The notes under the pieces are model-generated. The model searched no databases and had not been told where the DNA came from. It saw nothing but the letters and a program-made list of their open reading frames with translations. Shown here in pieces: positions 35,604 through 47,310 of a DNA stretch of 64,000 nt. The stretch is from assembly GCA_035578155.1 (NCBI GenBank), contig JAPWDM010000013.1:12239527-12303526 (forward strand). The letters run 5' to 3'. Position 1 is the stretch's first letter; each line of letters starts with the position of its first letter. The position numbers and the translations under genes are program-made. Source of the stretch: Brachynemurus nebulosus (taxonomy: Eukaryota; Arthropoda; Insecta; Neuroptera; Myrmeleontidae).

Positions 35604-36284
35604 TAGTGATGTCGAGCCGAGGAACAGTTAGTCGATTAATCGACTGAAATCGTTTTTCAGACAAAATTAGTCATTAGTCGAAAATATCAAGCATATAATA
35701 GTCGACTAATCGACCTAATTTTTAGCCGAATATATAAATAGGATAACCTATATAATTCTTTCAAAAACTGTGCTTTTTTTTTAAATTTAATTATTGACTT
35801 TTAACATACTTTTTAAGAAAAGAAAAAATATGGCATGTCACAATATGTAAATCATATAAAAGTGAAAAATCATAGTTTTTTAGTTTTCATTTTTTAAGTC
35901 CGATAAATAATACAGAAAAATTATACCTCTTTTCAGATAAAATTGATCATGAGTTTTCGTTAAAAAATTAAATAATTCTTATATTCGAAACAAATCGATC
36001 TTCTATTCTTTTCTAAAAATAAACGGCAAATTTAAAATTTCCAGAAATGCAATAATACCATATAATAAAGCCAAGAAAACGGAAATTATTTAAATTCAAA
36101 GTTACGAAGCATGGTTAAATTTAACTGAAATGAACCATAATAAGTAAGTCGTTTTTAGTCATTTAAAAAAAATTAGTCATTTTAGTCATTTAGTCGAAGG
36201 TAAAATAGTCGACTAAAAAGTGACTAAATGTAAACAAAATTAGTCGACTAAACTGATTAATCGATTAATCATCTGACATCACTA
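35604..36284 (+). mobile_element. TAGTGATGTCG hAT MITE (family A), copy 1
   Basis: 681 bp with TAGTGATGTCGAGCCGAGGA at the left, inverted imperfectly at the right (…gacatcacta), and perfect 8-bp target duplications attacagc (35596-35603, 36285-36292). It is full of TTAGTCGACTAA-type words, many palindromic (gtcgattaatcgac). It is about 200 bp longer than the other copies because of extra central sequence, so it may be closer to the ancestor. No coding capacity. Confidence 0.9.
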
Positions 36285-36574
36285 ATTACAGCATGTTAGC
36301 TGAAAAAATGAAAAATTTTCCGTTCTTAATCCATCTATTCTTCATCACCATTTTTTTAAAAATATCTTAACGAAATTCTTGCCAAACCCACAAAAGTTTT
36401 ATATAAATTACAAAATTGCTATTCAGCACCAAAAACCTTGACAATAGCTGAGGACGTATCTTCAGACTGTCCATAAAAATCAGACTGTGTGAACTTAGCC
36501 CCCTTAAAAAATTGTGACGAAGTGCGGATACAAGGAGGTTGCCCCCCTCCCTCGCCGATAATGAACTTCATGTC

Positions 36575-36960
36575 TGTAAATAAAATGTTAGAATGATGAA
36601 ATTGGAAGCAAGTTATAGGTTTTCGAAGCCTTTCTTTACATTTTTAGCAAAATTTGACGTAGAGGACCATTAGAATAGAAACTTCTGTTGAAGCAGTCAT
36701 ATTTTAAAAGGGAATTTCGTAATTTAGATCCAAATTATCTTAATTAACTACTCTAAATGAATTTCATCAAGTTTAATTGGAGAAAATAATTTTTAATATG
36801 GTGACGTCATCAGTTCACTAAAATTTTTCAAGGGAGTTGAATTGGAAGTTTTCGAAGTCATTCGTTTCACTTTTAACAAAATTAAACAGGGTGGACCGTT
36901 AGGAAAGGGACTTCTACAGAATTTTATTTTTTAAGGCCTTAAAAACTATTGATAAAAAGA
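36575..36960 (+). repeat. degenerate dispersed repeat M, inverse copy, two units
   Basis: Words gaatgatgaaattggaag and ggttttcgaagcc (36590-36632) recur about 240 bp later as gaattggaagttttcgaagt. 'ggtgacgtcatc' lies at about 36800. It matches the reverse complement of 12960-13460. Confidence 0.5.
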
Positions 36961-37245
36961 TAGAATAACTCTTCCGTCCCCTAAGCGGTTTTCAATTATT
37001 ACTACAGTTTTACTGAAAATGTATTATTAGGAACTTCCTATTTGAAAATTTAAATACTATTTTTTTTCTAATGCTGTATCAAGAAATTCATTATCAGATC
37101 AAGAAATGCATTATGGGCCATTAAATAAATCTAACCTAACTTGAGAGCCGGAATATTTCTAAAGTTACTTTTATATAAAACACTTTATAATTCCATTACA
37201 CACCTATAATATAATATAGTATATACCTATACATAATTCCATCCG

Positions 37246-37315
<70 letters not shown>

Positions 37316-37927
37316 GAAAAACAATTTTCTCTCACTTATATTGTGTTTTATGTTTTTGAATTACATATTATATTATGAATTTTCAAAATAATTAATTGTT
37401 TATATTTTGCTTTTTGTTTCAGGTACGTATAATACTCGCTGAATATTATATATTATGGGTGCCGCGCGCGCTATCTGGCGTTACAACGTGGTAGTGGTGT
37501 TTGTTACGTCATATGTATGGTAAATAAATTCAAATATACACAGCACATACTTATTCGTTCGTTTGTTTATATGTAATTATTTTCCAAATAATAATCGTAA
37601 ATGACAAAAGTGAACTATTAATCAAATTTTACAAAAAGATAAACAAATTATATTTTACATAATTTAATTAGAAATTCAGAAATTTTATTGTTTTACACGC
37701 GAATTTTATGTCTCGTGGCGCCACCAATGTATGTTTATTTACATATGGATATTAAATAATATACACATACGTGATATATGTATGTTTATGAAATTTAAAG
37801 CCTGTAATTAAAAGGGCTTAAAGCACATTGTGTTATTGTTGTTGTTAAATATTTAACTTTTTAGTGTTTAGATTTCAACACTTTGTTTTGTTATCATTAC
37901 ATCTTTATGTACTTAGTGTCAGTAATA
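36961..37927. other. stretch with TA tract and GC-rich patch
   Basis: Includes the TA microsatellite at 37246-37314 and a short GC patch gccgcgcgcgctatctggcg at 37461-37480. No gene seen. Confidence 0.45.
37246..37314. repeat. (TA)n microsatellite
   Basis: About 34 TA units with one C interruption near 37261. Confidence 0.95.
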
Positions 37928-38506
37928 CAGCATATGCTTTTTTATATGGGGGATAGGCACCGCATTAAAAATATTTGCAAAAAAAAGAAAAATATTTAAA
38001 AATTCTATACCTAAATAGCTTTAAAAAGTCTAGATCGTTATAGATTGTAAGAAAGACTTAGTTACATAGTTAACGAATTACATAGAAAACGCATAACTCA
38101 AAACCTCACGATTTCCCCCTAAATTCAGGCAACCCACAATGCGTTGCCAAGTATCCCCATACCTACTTACATTTGAAAAGCATTAATAAAAATGAACAAA
38201 AACAGTTTCAACCTAAACGGAGTGAATTTTAACAATGTATCATTGGTTTGAATTCGAAAAAAGGGAATATTTTTCAATATTTAATTTTATACTTATTGCA
38301 AAAATTGCAATACATTTATAAAAAACTGAGTGATGCAGTAATTTATATTCTTATATATAATGTACTAGATAAATCGCTTAAAACTAATCAATAACTAACC
38401 TTATCGCAAATTAATGTTCAAGTTTCTTGCTTTCCACTCTCATTATACACTTTGATGGGCATTGAAATATCAGTCAAAAAGAGACCACATCAAAAAAGTT
38501 TTGCTG
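37928..38506. mobile_element. pogo/Tigger-like MITE E, copy 2
   Basis: CAGCATATGC... at the left and ...TTTTGCTG at the right, flanked by TA (37926-37927, 38507-38508). Internal words ggataggcaccgcattaaaa, taaatagctttaaaaagt and gaaaacgcataactcaaaa match copy 1. It carries an insertion at 38112-38166 that copy 1 lacks. Confidence 0.7.
38112..38166. mobile_element. half of the 146-bp palindromic MITE, nested
   Basis: Words ccccctaaattcaggcaac and ccaagtatccccatacctac match the right arm of the element at 29241-29386. It sits exactly where copy 2 of MITE E departs from copy 1, so it was inserted later. Confidence 0.6.
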
Positions 38507-38508
38507 TA

Positions 38509-39355
38509 AATATATATATGTCGTTTGCAGAAATGTTTGATTCAAATAATAAGACCTTTGAGGATGGTTCAGTTGGTACATGCAAGTAGACAAAGCTGAG
38601 ACCCTATATTACTAACATCAGTATTATAATTTTATTGCTACTTGAAAGTGTAAATCGATAAAATAAGAAAGTGATTTTCACTTTTTGCTTTTAAAAAATT
38701 TAATTTACATTTCGCAAGACATTTTTATTTAATAATTTTCAAATATTTTTCATATTCAAAAGCAATAATTTATAGTCCCGTCTTTCCTTTGTCATCATGA
38801 TCCCTCCTCATCCCCCCTTTCAAAAATTTCTGTTGAATAAATAAAAAAAAAAGGATTTATTTTTGCAATTCTTTCACTATGTATAATATTTATCTTGCAA
38901 CTTTTATGAATTATTTCGTAAGTTTTCTGCTTTATTAATAAGAAAACGAAAGTTTTGACAATATTTTCTTTAAAAGAGAAAAAAAACTACAAACTTTACA
39001 CACAGTGGTAGTTTTCTTCAGTTTGGGATATTGAATATTTGATAATATTAAAAAGATATAACTTTTTTTTTTCATTATTATTTTTACGATTGCTATTCAC
39101 CCGTGTCTTGTTCCAGGACACATACATAAATATGTACACGCCGTTTCATTAGCATAAAAATGTTTATTGTGCATATTTGGCTGTTAAATGATGCGTCGGG
39201 CTCGGAAACGAAGATTTATAGCTTTTTCGGAGTTAGTTAATTTGATTTTATTGAAAAAACGGTATTTGTGTTTGGTTCAGAAGGTAAAATATGACATGTT
39301 TTAAAAGTTAGATGTTCCACAGGGATATTGTCAAGAACAACTGTTTTCCTTTCTT
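38509..39355. other. AT-rich stretch
   Basis: No frame of note. A C-rich patch lies at 38804-38818. Nothing else recognised. Confidence 0.45.
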
Positions 39356-39359
39356 TTAA

Positions 39360-39838
39360 GGTACCATCACAGTGTGATCGGCCGAAAAATAGTCAATTTT
39401 CGCCATTTTTTGTTCGGATGGATAGGATGGGGTAATGGGGATGATTTTTTTTTACGATTAATACCACTATTCAACAATACAAAAATATTTTTTTTATTCA
39501 TTTTAATTTTTTGAAAAAAGTATCTTTAAGAAGGGGCGGATATTGGTGCCGACGATTGCGGCCGCAGTTTTCATTTGGAAAAAAAATCAAATAGATTATT
39601 AATCTGCAGGTATAAGCGGCTATGTACCCATGGGAGCTTTTTTTTGAAATATTCCTATTCAAAAAATTGAAATAATTATAAAAAAATAAATAAAAATGAA
39701 TAAAAAAAATATTTTTGTATTGTTAAATAGTGGTATTAACTGTAAAAAAAATTCATCCCCATTCCCCCATCCTATCCATCCGAAAAAAAAAATCGCGGAA
39801 ATTGACTATTTTTCGGCCGATCACATTGTGATGGTACC
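39360..39838. mobile_element. TTAA-flanked foldback MITE, GGTACCATCACA ends
   Basis: Arms of about 165 bp (39360-39525 and about 39665-39838) are inverted copies. Landmarks are ggtaccatcaca(g/a)tgtgatc, gatggataggatgggg and taataccactatt. TTAA flanks both ends (39356-39359, 39839-39842), as in piggyBac or Kolobok superfamilies. The centre (about 39530-39560) has a GC-rich segment with ggccgc words. No coding capacity. Confidence 0.8.
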
Positions 39839-39842
39839 TTAA

Positions 39843-42039
39843 AAACAAACGTCTTTCATTTAGAAAATCATTATTTTTGAATCAGCACTCTCATTTGCCA
39901 GATAATTATTTCGCCATACCAAAGTTTTGATAATAGTTTGTTCTGACAGTTCTTGATAATTTCTAGAATCCGTTCTGTCTTAACGAATAGTTTTCAGTAA
40001 TTGCCGTCTGTGGAAACAGAGCCAGCTTTCAGACCGGCTCTGAGTGAAAACACTGGCTGACAAAGATTGTTCAGAAAGTGAAATTACTTTTAATCATTTC
40101 ACCATTCGAGTTTCTTGATGTGAAAGAATGCAGAGAACTATTTGATTCCATTTATTCGATTATATTCTCAGATGTGTTTTGAATGACTAGTTATTCAATA
40201 TTATGGAATAATAATATGCTTCGACTTTATCGAATATTACATGGTCTTTTGTTACAAATTATTGAAGATACATACATCGATACATAAGTAATTTGTTATT
40301 TGTACCTTCGTATAGTATACTACCACTAATAGGTATATATTTCGTTTACTTGGAAGCATTCGTTGCGTATCTTCATTATTTTGGCCTAGATTTCTATAGG
40401 TATATTAAAGGCTAACAGAGAATATTGCACATGTTTCCCTAAACCAGCAGTTCCAAATGGTTTCTGGAAACAGTTTGGAAATCTAAACGTCTCGTGAAGA
40501 ATTCTTCCAGAAAGGTCAGAAAGAGAGGTTCGGTATTTCCAAAAAGTTGACATAGAGTCTCAACAAGAAATGATATTATTCGTCTTGTGAGAAAATGGTG
40601 ATATCTGTACCAAAAGTAGACAATCCTTAAAAAAAAAAAAACAATTTTAGGCTTTGCATATATAGACTTCTTACTCTAAAAATTTCAAATAATTACCTTG
40701 TTTTTGGATGCCTATAGGGACCACAGAAAAAAAAATATTCAAAAATTTCCCAAAATAGCTATAAAAAGTACAGTTTGATACAGATTCTTCGCTACAAATA
40801 ACAAATGTTTCATGGAATGCCCTGGACGATTAATAAAAAGCTTGCCGCTGTTAAAATTTCTTATTTTTCATTGACGGGTTTTTCCTTCTGTACTACCAAA
40901 ATGGAGATGGTTACTTCTAACGTAATTGAAATTTTGTCCTCAATGAAAAGGGAAGTTCCGTAATTACTACTGTAAAAAACTATCGAAAACCTTTCTTAAA
41001 TTACAGTAAGCATAAGCGCAGAAAATATCCATGACAAATCCAGGTTTTTCTCAGAATTCAATAAAGATTTTTTTAAAACGATTTTCTTTCGCCCCAACCA
41101 GTAATTTTTTACTATTGAAAAGATATACCGTTCGAAATAAGGATCTCAGTAACTACGTTCGTGAATCTCAAGTTCTTAACGTATCTAGACGTGCATTCAA
41201 GGCAACCATACTAATTATACTCAACGCACAAAACCACAAAATACTGTCGGAAATTCCGTTTTGGATAAATGAAACGTTTCGTTTGGATGTCACTGACATC
41301 ATTCGTGTTCTCCTTTCAAATAATAATATCCTATCCCGCATATATGCACGTTGAATGGCACTCTAGAAAATAACGTCTCTGCTGAATGACAAGTGGCATT
41401 ATCCACTATAGAGCATCATCGAGTGATAGATACAAACATCCTTCGGTACGATTCTGTGCGATAGACCTATGAGTACTGTGTCGAGCTAGGAGTACAACAT
41501 TGCTAACAACATCTTTACAACTTGCCAATATTGTAATTTATATTATTATAGGACACTATTCTGCCTTGCCTTACTCAAGTCTGGCTAGTATGCGGTATGT
41601 TGTCCCATTTCGTCTGTGATCAATGTTTAAATTTTAATTGAATGCATGCCACATAGTGTTACATGATCGTAATATAGACAAACGCACATCTATGTACAAT
41701 GTACTTTCCAAGCACATCCACCAGCAAGATATCAATTACATACAGGAAAATTTGTTGCATCTCACACTACATAATATATCCCTTCCCTTTGTGTGATCGA
41801 TTTTCACAACTATAAAGTATTATTCGTAAATAATGACAAGCGGGTGGGAAAATTTCGCCATTTGATACGGAAAGGAGTGGGGGGGGTCAATTTCAGGATT
41901 GAAAACCACAATATTGTCATTTTATTTTGTATATTGGTATCGATGAAGAGGGATATTAGAAATTGAGAGAGTTAAATTTGGCACCTGTTGAAAAGTCTGC
42001 CAAAGCATAAGCGTTCCACAAACGGATTTCATAATTTTA
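39843..42039. other. stretch with one MITE fragment and an unassigned frame
   Basis: The segment 40706-40785 (ggatgcctatagggaccaca, aaatagctataaaaagt) is a fragment of MITE family E. A 107-codon frame at 41031-41354 has more balanced composition than usual here but no recognised domain. 'cagagccag ... ccggctctg' near 40018-40047 is a small hairpin. Confidence 0.4.
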
Positions 42040-42770
42040 TAGTGTGGAATTATTTTGGTCGGGTAATATGAAATGTTGTTTTTCGACCACTTGGCCTAAA
42101 ATGTAATCCAGATAAATGGCAACTCTTTCTTAGACATTAGAGAAATGTTTAATAGCCATTCTTTAATTTTAAATAAAATTCTTGTAACTTGAAATCATTT
42201 ACGCCATTAGTTGGAATAACATTTTGGTCGTGTAATATGAAATGTCGCTTTCCGACCACTTGATCTATCATGCAATTTCAGATAAATATCGATAATTTTT
42301 TAAGCACTAAAAAAATATCTGATAGCCATTCTTTAATTTTAAATAGAATTTTTGTAGCTTGGAATCTTTTCTGTCATTAGTTGGCGTAACATTTGGTCGT
42401 GTAATATGAAATGTCGCTTTCCGACCACTTGGTCTACAGTGTAATTCAAATAAATAACGACACTTTCTTAAACATTAGAGAAATGTTTAATAGCTATTCT
42501 TTAATTTTAAATAAAATTTTTGTAGCTTGTAATCATTTCAGTGATTAATTGAACTTAGGTCGTCTAATATGAAATATCGTTTTTCGACCACGCAATTCAG
42601 AAAAATTATCAATACTTTTTTGAGCATTAGAGGAATGTTTCAAAGCAATTCTTTAATTTTAAATAGAATTTTTGTAACCTGGAATCATTTCTGTCATTAG
42701 TTGAAGTAACATGAGGTCGTGTAGTATGAAAAATCGTTTTTCGGCCATTTGCTCAACCATCTGTCCAAAA
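42040..42770 (+). repeat. ~170-bp satellite, about 4.5 tandem units
   Basis: Five occurrences of 'tcg(t/g)gtaatatgaaat' type words at about 42058, 42228, 42405, 42552 and 42717 define units of 150-177 bp. Each is followed by cttt(t)cgaccacttg and later attctttaattttaaata. The reverse complement matches 2706-3125. Confidence 0.85.
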
Positions 42771-43765
42771 AGTTAGCCCTTTGTGCAAAATTTCCGCTGT
42801 TTTTTCTTTTTTTTCCAAACAAAAATTTTTGCTGTATTGTACTAGAATTATGCTATCCGTACCATAAATAAAAATACTGAATTCCAAAATATGCGTTAAA
42901 AAAGTTCCAAGTCCAAAAAGGGTCTACGGGTGAACACTTGAATATAGGTTTTAATGCTATACGCTTGGACTTGGGTACGCTTTGGACCCAATTTTTGGCA
43001 CACTGTTCTTTATTTACAATGTCTAATCCAAGATGTTATACACTTCAACTCTATTAAGAAGCAATGTACCTTGTTCTCGGGGTCATCAGTTCCAAACTCA
43101 TCGTCATCAGTAAAGTTATTCATTCCATATGGTCACAACTGTTGCACCTTTGCCATAAAATAAATAACGCTCAATCATCCATCAAATATCTACTTATTGA
43201 ACTGAAACACACATTTTTCTACAAAACACATGTAAATTGTATCGTTCACATCTCGCATCTTGTGTTTTCAATTGTCCAACCTTGAACTTCTGTTTTGCTC
43301 GCCACAAACTTCATATGTTTATGTATATTACGGATTTGTTTCCCTCCTCAAACCTCTACCTCTACAGTAACATCACAATATGTTGCTCTCGTCTTGATCA
43401 CGATCAGGTCCAATAGAGGTGGTACGGTTCTTGTGATCACTGCTACTGTTATTTAAACTGATTGTGAGTAGTAAAACCCTTTTTAATATAAAAGAGCAGA
43501 CAAGATATCTGCTCTTATAGACGCTTTTTTTTTCAAATATATTTTGTTCTTAAACCAGTACCTACTTTAGGTATCAGATTTTTTTTTAAACGTCACTCTT
43601 TCACAAAATACTTAGATTTGTAAAGTTCTTCGAATTCAGAAGGTGTTTCTTATTTTATTTTTCATTTTGTACTTTTTAATTTTTTTTTTCAATTGCTAAA
43701 CAATTATTTTTATAATATAATAAGCAATTAATTGCTAGTAATCTTCGGGATATTTTCTAATTTTT
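42771..43765. other. stretch without recognised gene
   Basis: Overlapping short frames at 42954-43163 and 43064-43285 have no motif. 'gtgatcactgctact' at about 43434 partly recurs near 44470. Nothing else recognised. Confidence 0.4.
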
Positions 43766-43905
43766 AAGGTTCCGTATTACAAAAGGAATAACTAAACCTT
43801 TTTAAGATCATTCTCGTATCTGTCCGTCCGTCCGTCTGTCACAGAAGTTTTTCTTGAAAATTATATAACGTAAGAAATTAAAACGAGAAACAAGAATGTC
43901 CCTTC
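43766..43905 (+). repeat. GGTTCCGTA...TCTGTCCGTCCG dispersed repeat J, copy 1
   Basis: Order of words: aaggttccgtattacaaaag, then tctgtccgtccgtccgtctg, then tcacag and tataacgtaagaaa. The reverse complement of 49583-49709 shows the same order, and 53697-53742 has the first part. Repeats of this wording are widespread in insect genomes, to my knowledge. No coding. Confidence 0.6.
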
Positions 43906-43960
43906 TGTTTTGGTTTTCTAAATTTAAATTAATTTAATACCATAATATTATGTATGCCCT

Positions 43961-44280
43961 ATGCTATTTGATTCGAACATTAGCAAACACAAGTACGAAA
44001 CTAGAAATAAAAAAAATTATGTACAGTGCGCATATCAGCTAAACAAGGCTTTTAAAGGGCCACTAAATTCTTGTTTGAAATTGTACAACAAACTACCAAA
44101 TGATCTTAAAAACTTGCCGGTTTCTAAATTCAAGACCCAGCTAAAAAGTATTTTGCTTCAACAAAATAACTACAATGTAATAGATTTTATGTAATCATTC
44201 GCATGTAAAATTTGACGCATTCTATAACTGTGTAAATGGTTGGTTTGAATAAAGTTTATTTATTATTATTATTATTATTA
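43961..44280 (+). pseudogene. 5'-truncated non-LTR retrotransposon, 3' end
   Basis: The 77-residue frame (43961-44194) has YETRNKKNY near its start and later LKLYNKLPNDLKNLPVSKFK, the C-terminal region downstream of RT in Jockey/CR1-like elements (Y-x-T-R, then L-x-L-Y-N-x-L-P-x-x-(I/L)-K). A stop at 44192-44194 is followed by a short 3' UTR, aataaagtttatttatt, and an (ATT)n tail at about 44263-44280. The RT itself is missing, as usual after abortive target-primed reverse transcription. Clade cannot be fixed by eye. Confidence 0.8.
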
Positions 44281-44500
44281 AAAGTTGACGAATACTTTAC
44301 TGTCCAATGACATATCTGAGTCATAGACAGAAAAAAAATGCCACATCCATGTGTTTTTAAAAAGCACGGATAAACATCATGAAAACATTAGTGTTCCGAA
44401 GAAGTGTTGCTGCTTCAAAACCCTAAAATGATTGGACCAAAAGAAAACAATCTGTGATTATATCACTTTCGTGATCACTGCTATTCCGTGTTAGCAGCTA

Positions 44501-44668
44501 TACGATAATTACCGTACATATACGATAATTTAATGGTGATGTACGATAACATTTCTATTATCTCACGCGAAAATACGATAATTTTTATTTAAATTACGAA
44601 AGCAAAATTAACAAAATTACTTTGTGTACGATAATTTACCACGAAAATACGAAGAATATGATAATTTC
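44501..44668 (+). repeat. cluster of TACGATAATTT words
   Basis: TACGATAA occurs at 44501, 44521, 44542, 44574 and 44627, with a variant (tatgataatt) at 44657. Spacing is irregular (20-53 bp), so it is not a simple tandem repeat. It may be an eroded short-unit array or a binding-site cluster. Confidence 0.55.
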
Positions 44669-46550
44669 GCACATTGGGTGCGATCGAAATCCTCTTTTTG
44701 GCTGCCAACATTGCTACCATTACAAACTGCTCTCCCTGTGTGTTCGCTGCTCACTAAAAATCACTGTTAAACCCACCTCTAATATCCATAATACGAATAT
44801 GCACACTTGTGTTATTAAAAATTATGTTAAATTCCTCTGTTGCATTTTATTATGTGTGATGTTTTGTCTGCTGCGTTCTGTGTGTCAGACGATATGTACA
44901 TACATATGTATGTGTTTGTATGTGTGGATTTGCGCTATTTATATATTATGTACAATTTGCAATAAATGTTTCATTGCCATTTCGGCGGTCGGCATTGGCT
45001 GGTAAATCTGCCTGAAGACACTAGGTACAATATATTATAATCAGGTATCGGATTTCTTTCGGATCAGACAGTTTCGTCTTTAGCATATGCAGGTATACAT
45101 ATTGCACTCAATGTGACTAAAATTCAAAATATTTTCATAAAAATAACGTACACAAGTTACGTACACACACATACATATGTGTATCAAAATATTATTTATA
45201 CGTATTTTATGTAAACATCCTTTTTTTCGTTTATTTATTACCTGCACAATTGAAAAGTGCCACTGTAATTTTAATTGACTATCAAAAGTATTTTTGTTTA
45301 TATTATGTATGTGATTTATGTGACATATCATTTAAAACTAAATAAATTCATCATTTTTTATTGTTTTCAATTTTGAGAGATAGAAGTATAGTTGCTTGTT
45401 AAAAATTTGTTTTTCAATAATAAAAAATCTTAGTAAATACGTACGTCTTAGCTATTATAGTGGACCGTCTAAATATTCAACAACTTTTCAATATATTTTA
45501 CAAAAATTTTTTCCGATTTTTTGAATTTTCTTACTTTCGTCGCAAATAAAAAATGCTGTTAGTATTCTAAATGGTGAAACATGTAATTTTTGACTAATTA
45601 TATTCATTCAGATGTGCATAATTTAATGTAATTTAGTTGCAAAATTTTATTGAAATAAGTACGGTCCTGACCTGCCCGAAGAAACCCGGTACCTAATTAT
45701 GATCCATCTGATTATTATTGTCGTTGTTTTCTTGTGCACCACAGAATTTCATTTATATTTATCATCATCGTTCGACCAACTGTGCTCAAATACAATCTCA
45801 ATTATTGTCTGTTTTAGCTTGGATGTTGTACAACATAAGGTATTGCAATACATATGCATATATAATGCAATTTCATTGTTTTTTTTTTTTAGCATACGAA
45901 ATAAATTAATTATTGTTTGAGTGATATTGTATTTTGGACTTCCCCAATGTGCTTTAGAGTAATTTAAAATATCCATTAAGGAGTTTCATTATATTGTGTA
46001 TCAGCAGTTTTAGAAAATGTTACAATTTTATAGGTTTTAATCGTTTGTCCCGTCAAAGTTACCAATTAACAGTTCGTTTAAGTAGAAATAAATAATTCTG
46101 GGCGTTATACCGGGGTCCAAGGCCAAACTTTGCATTTTAACAACAATTACAGGAGGGGAAGGCTGTATAGGGCTACAGGTTACTTTTTCCTCGAGGACAC
46201 ATCGGACTCCCGTGGGAAAAGGTGTCATTATTTCAAATACGAGGCAAGCGAAACCGCAGGCAAAAAAAGACAATTATAATTTTTTTTTCAAATTCACTCT
46301 CTGAGAGAATTTTGCTGACTCTATTTTATTCAGACCTTTCAGTCCCATAATTTCTTAAGCAAATAATATATGTTTAAAAACCTTTTCGATCGTCTGAATT
46401 TTTCGAATATGAACTAGGTCTAGGTGCTTTCGTAATGTAGCCCTCCCTCCCCGTGCATTACGAAAGTTTACCAAAATTTTATTTATTTGAAATAATTTCT
46501 AATCTAAGCGTATATATTAAGAATTAAAAACATACCGTAATATAATTCAG
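44669..46550. other. stretch without recognised gene
   Basis: A Cys-rich 127-codon frame at 44622-45005 covers part of it; cysteines are irregular and no domain is recognised, so I do not call it. Other short frames (45080-45331, 45699-45976, 46037-46273) lie on overlapping strands and look like chance. No transposon ends seen. Confidence 0.4.
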
Positions 46551-46553
46551 TAG

Positions 46554-46965
46554 ACCAATGGATAAGTGCTGTTAATACAGTCGACTCTCGTTAATTCAAA
46601 CCTGCGATAATTCGAACCTCTCTATAATTCAAAGTTATCACGAGTTCCCTACAAAATCTCTATTTCGAACTAAATCAATACATTTTTATGCACTTGGTAA
46701 TTCGAAAAAAAAATCATTGCTACGTAATAAAACCACGCGTTAATTCGAACTCATCGGCGTCAAACACTTGACATTTCAAAGTTTCAGAGAGAAAGAGACA
46801 GAAAGATTGTAAGTACATTTGATTTGACTGTATACGTTTTGATTGATTTTGAACCATTTGAACCATTTGATGAGTCCGTCGAGTTCCGAATTAACGAGAG
46901 TCGGCTGTAATGACAATTGTGGGTTGTGCGTTCAAATCCTACTCGTCCCAATATGATGCCTTGCG
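46554..46965 (+). pseudogene. tRNA-Arg-like sequence split by a MITE
   Basis: Left part: accaatggataagtgctgtt, like the A-box arm of tRNA-Arg (ccaatggataag). Right part, after the insertion: gtgcgttcaaatcctactcg, with a B-box-like gttcaaatcc. Removing the 330-bp element and one TA rejoins a region of tRNA size. It may be a tRNA pseudogene or a tRNA-derived SINE. The cloverleaf was not verified. Confidence 0.4.
46578..46907. mobile_element. Tigger/pogo-like MITE, CAGTCGACTCTCGTTAATTC ends
   Basis: CAGTCGACTCTCGTTAATTC at the left is inverted at the right as GAATTAACGAGAGTCGGCTG, with TA on each side (46576-46577, 46908-46909). The interior repeats 'aattcgaacctc'. TA duplication, CAG/CTG ends and the wording fit Tigger/pogo elements. 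No coding capacity. Confidence 0.85.
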
Positions 46966-47029
46966 TTTTTAATTTAGTAAGACAACAAAAACCGTAAGTA
47001 TTTCAAAAATTAGGTTAGAACACGCTGTA

Positions 47030-47031
<2 letters not shown>

Positions 47032-47126
<95 letters not shown>
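47032..47126. repeat. (TA)n microsatellite
   Basis: About 47 TA units, the longest in the window. The Tyr-Ile run in the minus frame 47010-47246 derives from it. Confidence 0.95.
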
Positions 47127-47127
<1 letters not shown>

Positions 47128-47310
47128 CCGGAATTAGATTCCCTTATAGAGATCCAATATCGGGGCAGACTACCAGGATCAAAGCCAGGAAAGATTAGTT
47201 GATCAAGACCGGAAATATTTTGCCTAATGTAACCCTGACTATACATATACCCCGATCAGGACAGTAACAGATTGCTTGATTAGAGCCCGAATAGACGGCT
47301 TGATCAGGAC
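47127..47310 (+). repeat. degenerate 'gatca(g/a)gacc' short repeats
   Basis: Words ttgatcaagaccgg, ccgatcaggacagt and cttgatcaggac occur here, and atcagaaccggaaatg just after the next MITE. They suggest an eroded minisatellite into which the MITE at 47311 was inserted. Confidence 0.4.

Noticed and set aside
41031..41354. 107-codon frame
   Set aside because: Looks somewhat codon-like, but no recognisable family and no supporting neighbour; kept only as a remark in the stretch entry.
44622..45005. 127-codon Cys-rich frame
   Set aside because: Cysteine spacing is irregular, there is no signal peptide or domain pattern, and TG/TA-rich DNA (acatacatatgtatgtg) explains the Cys, Tyr and Met content.
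47010..47246. Open frame with a long Tyr-Ile run
   Set aside because: It is the translation of the TA microsatellite at 47032-47126.
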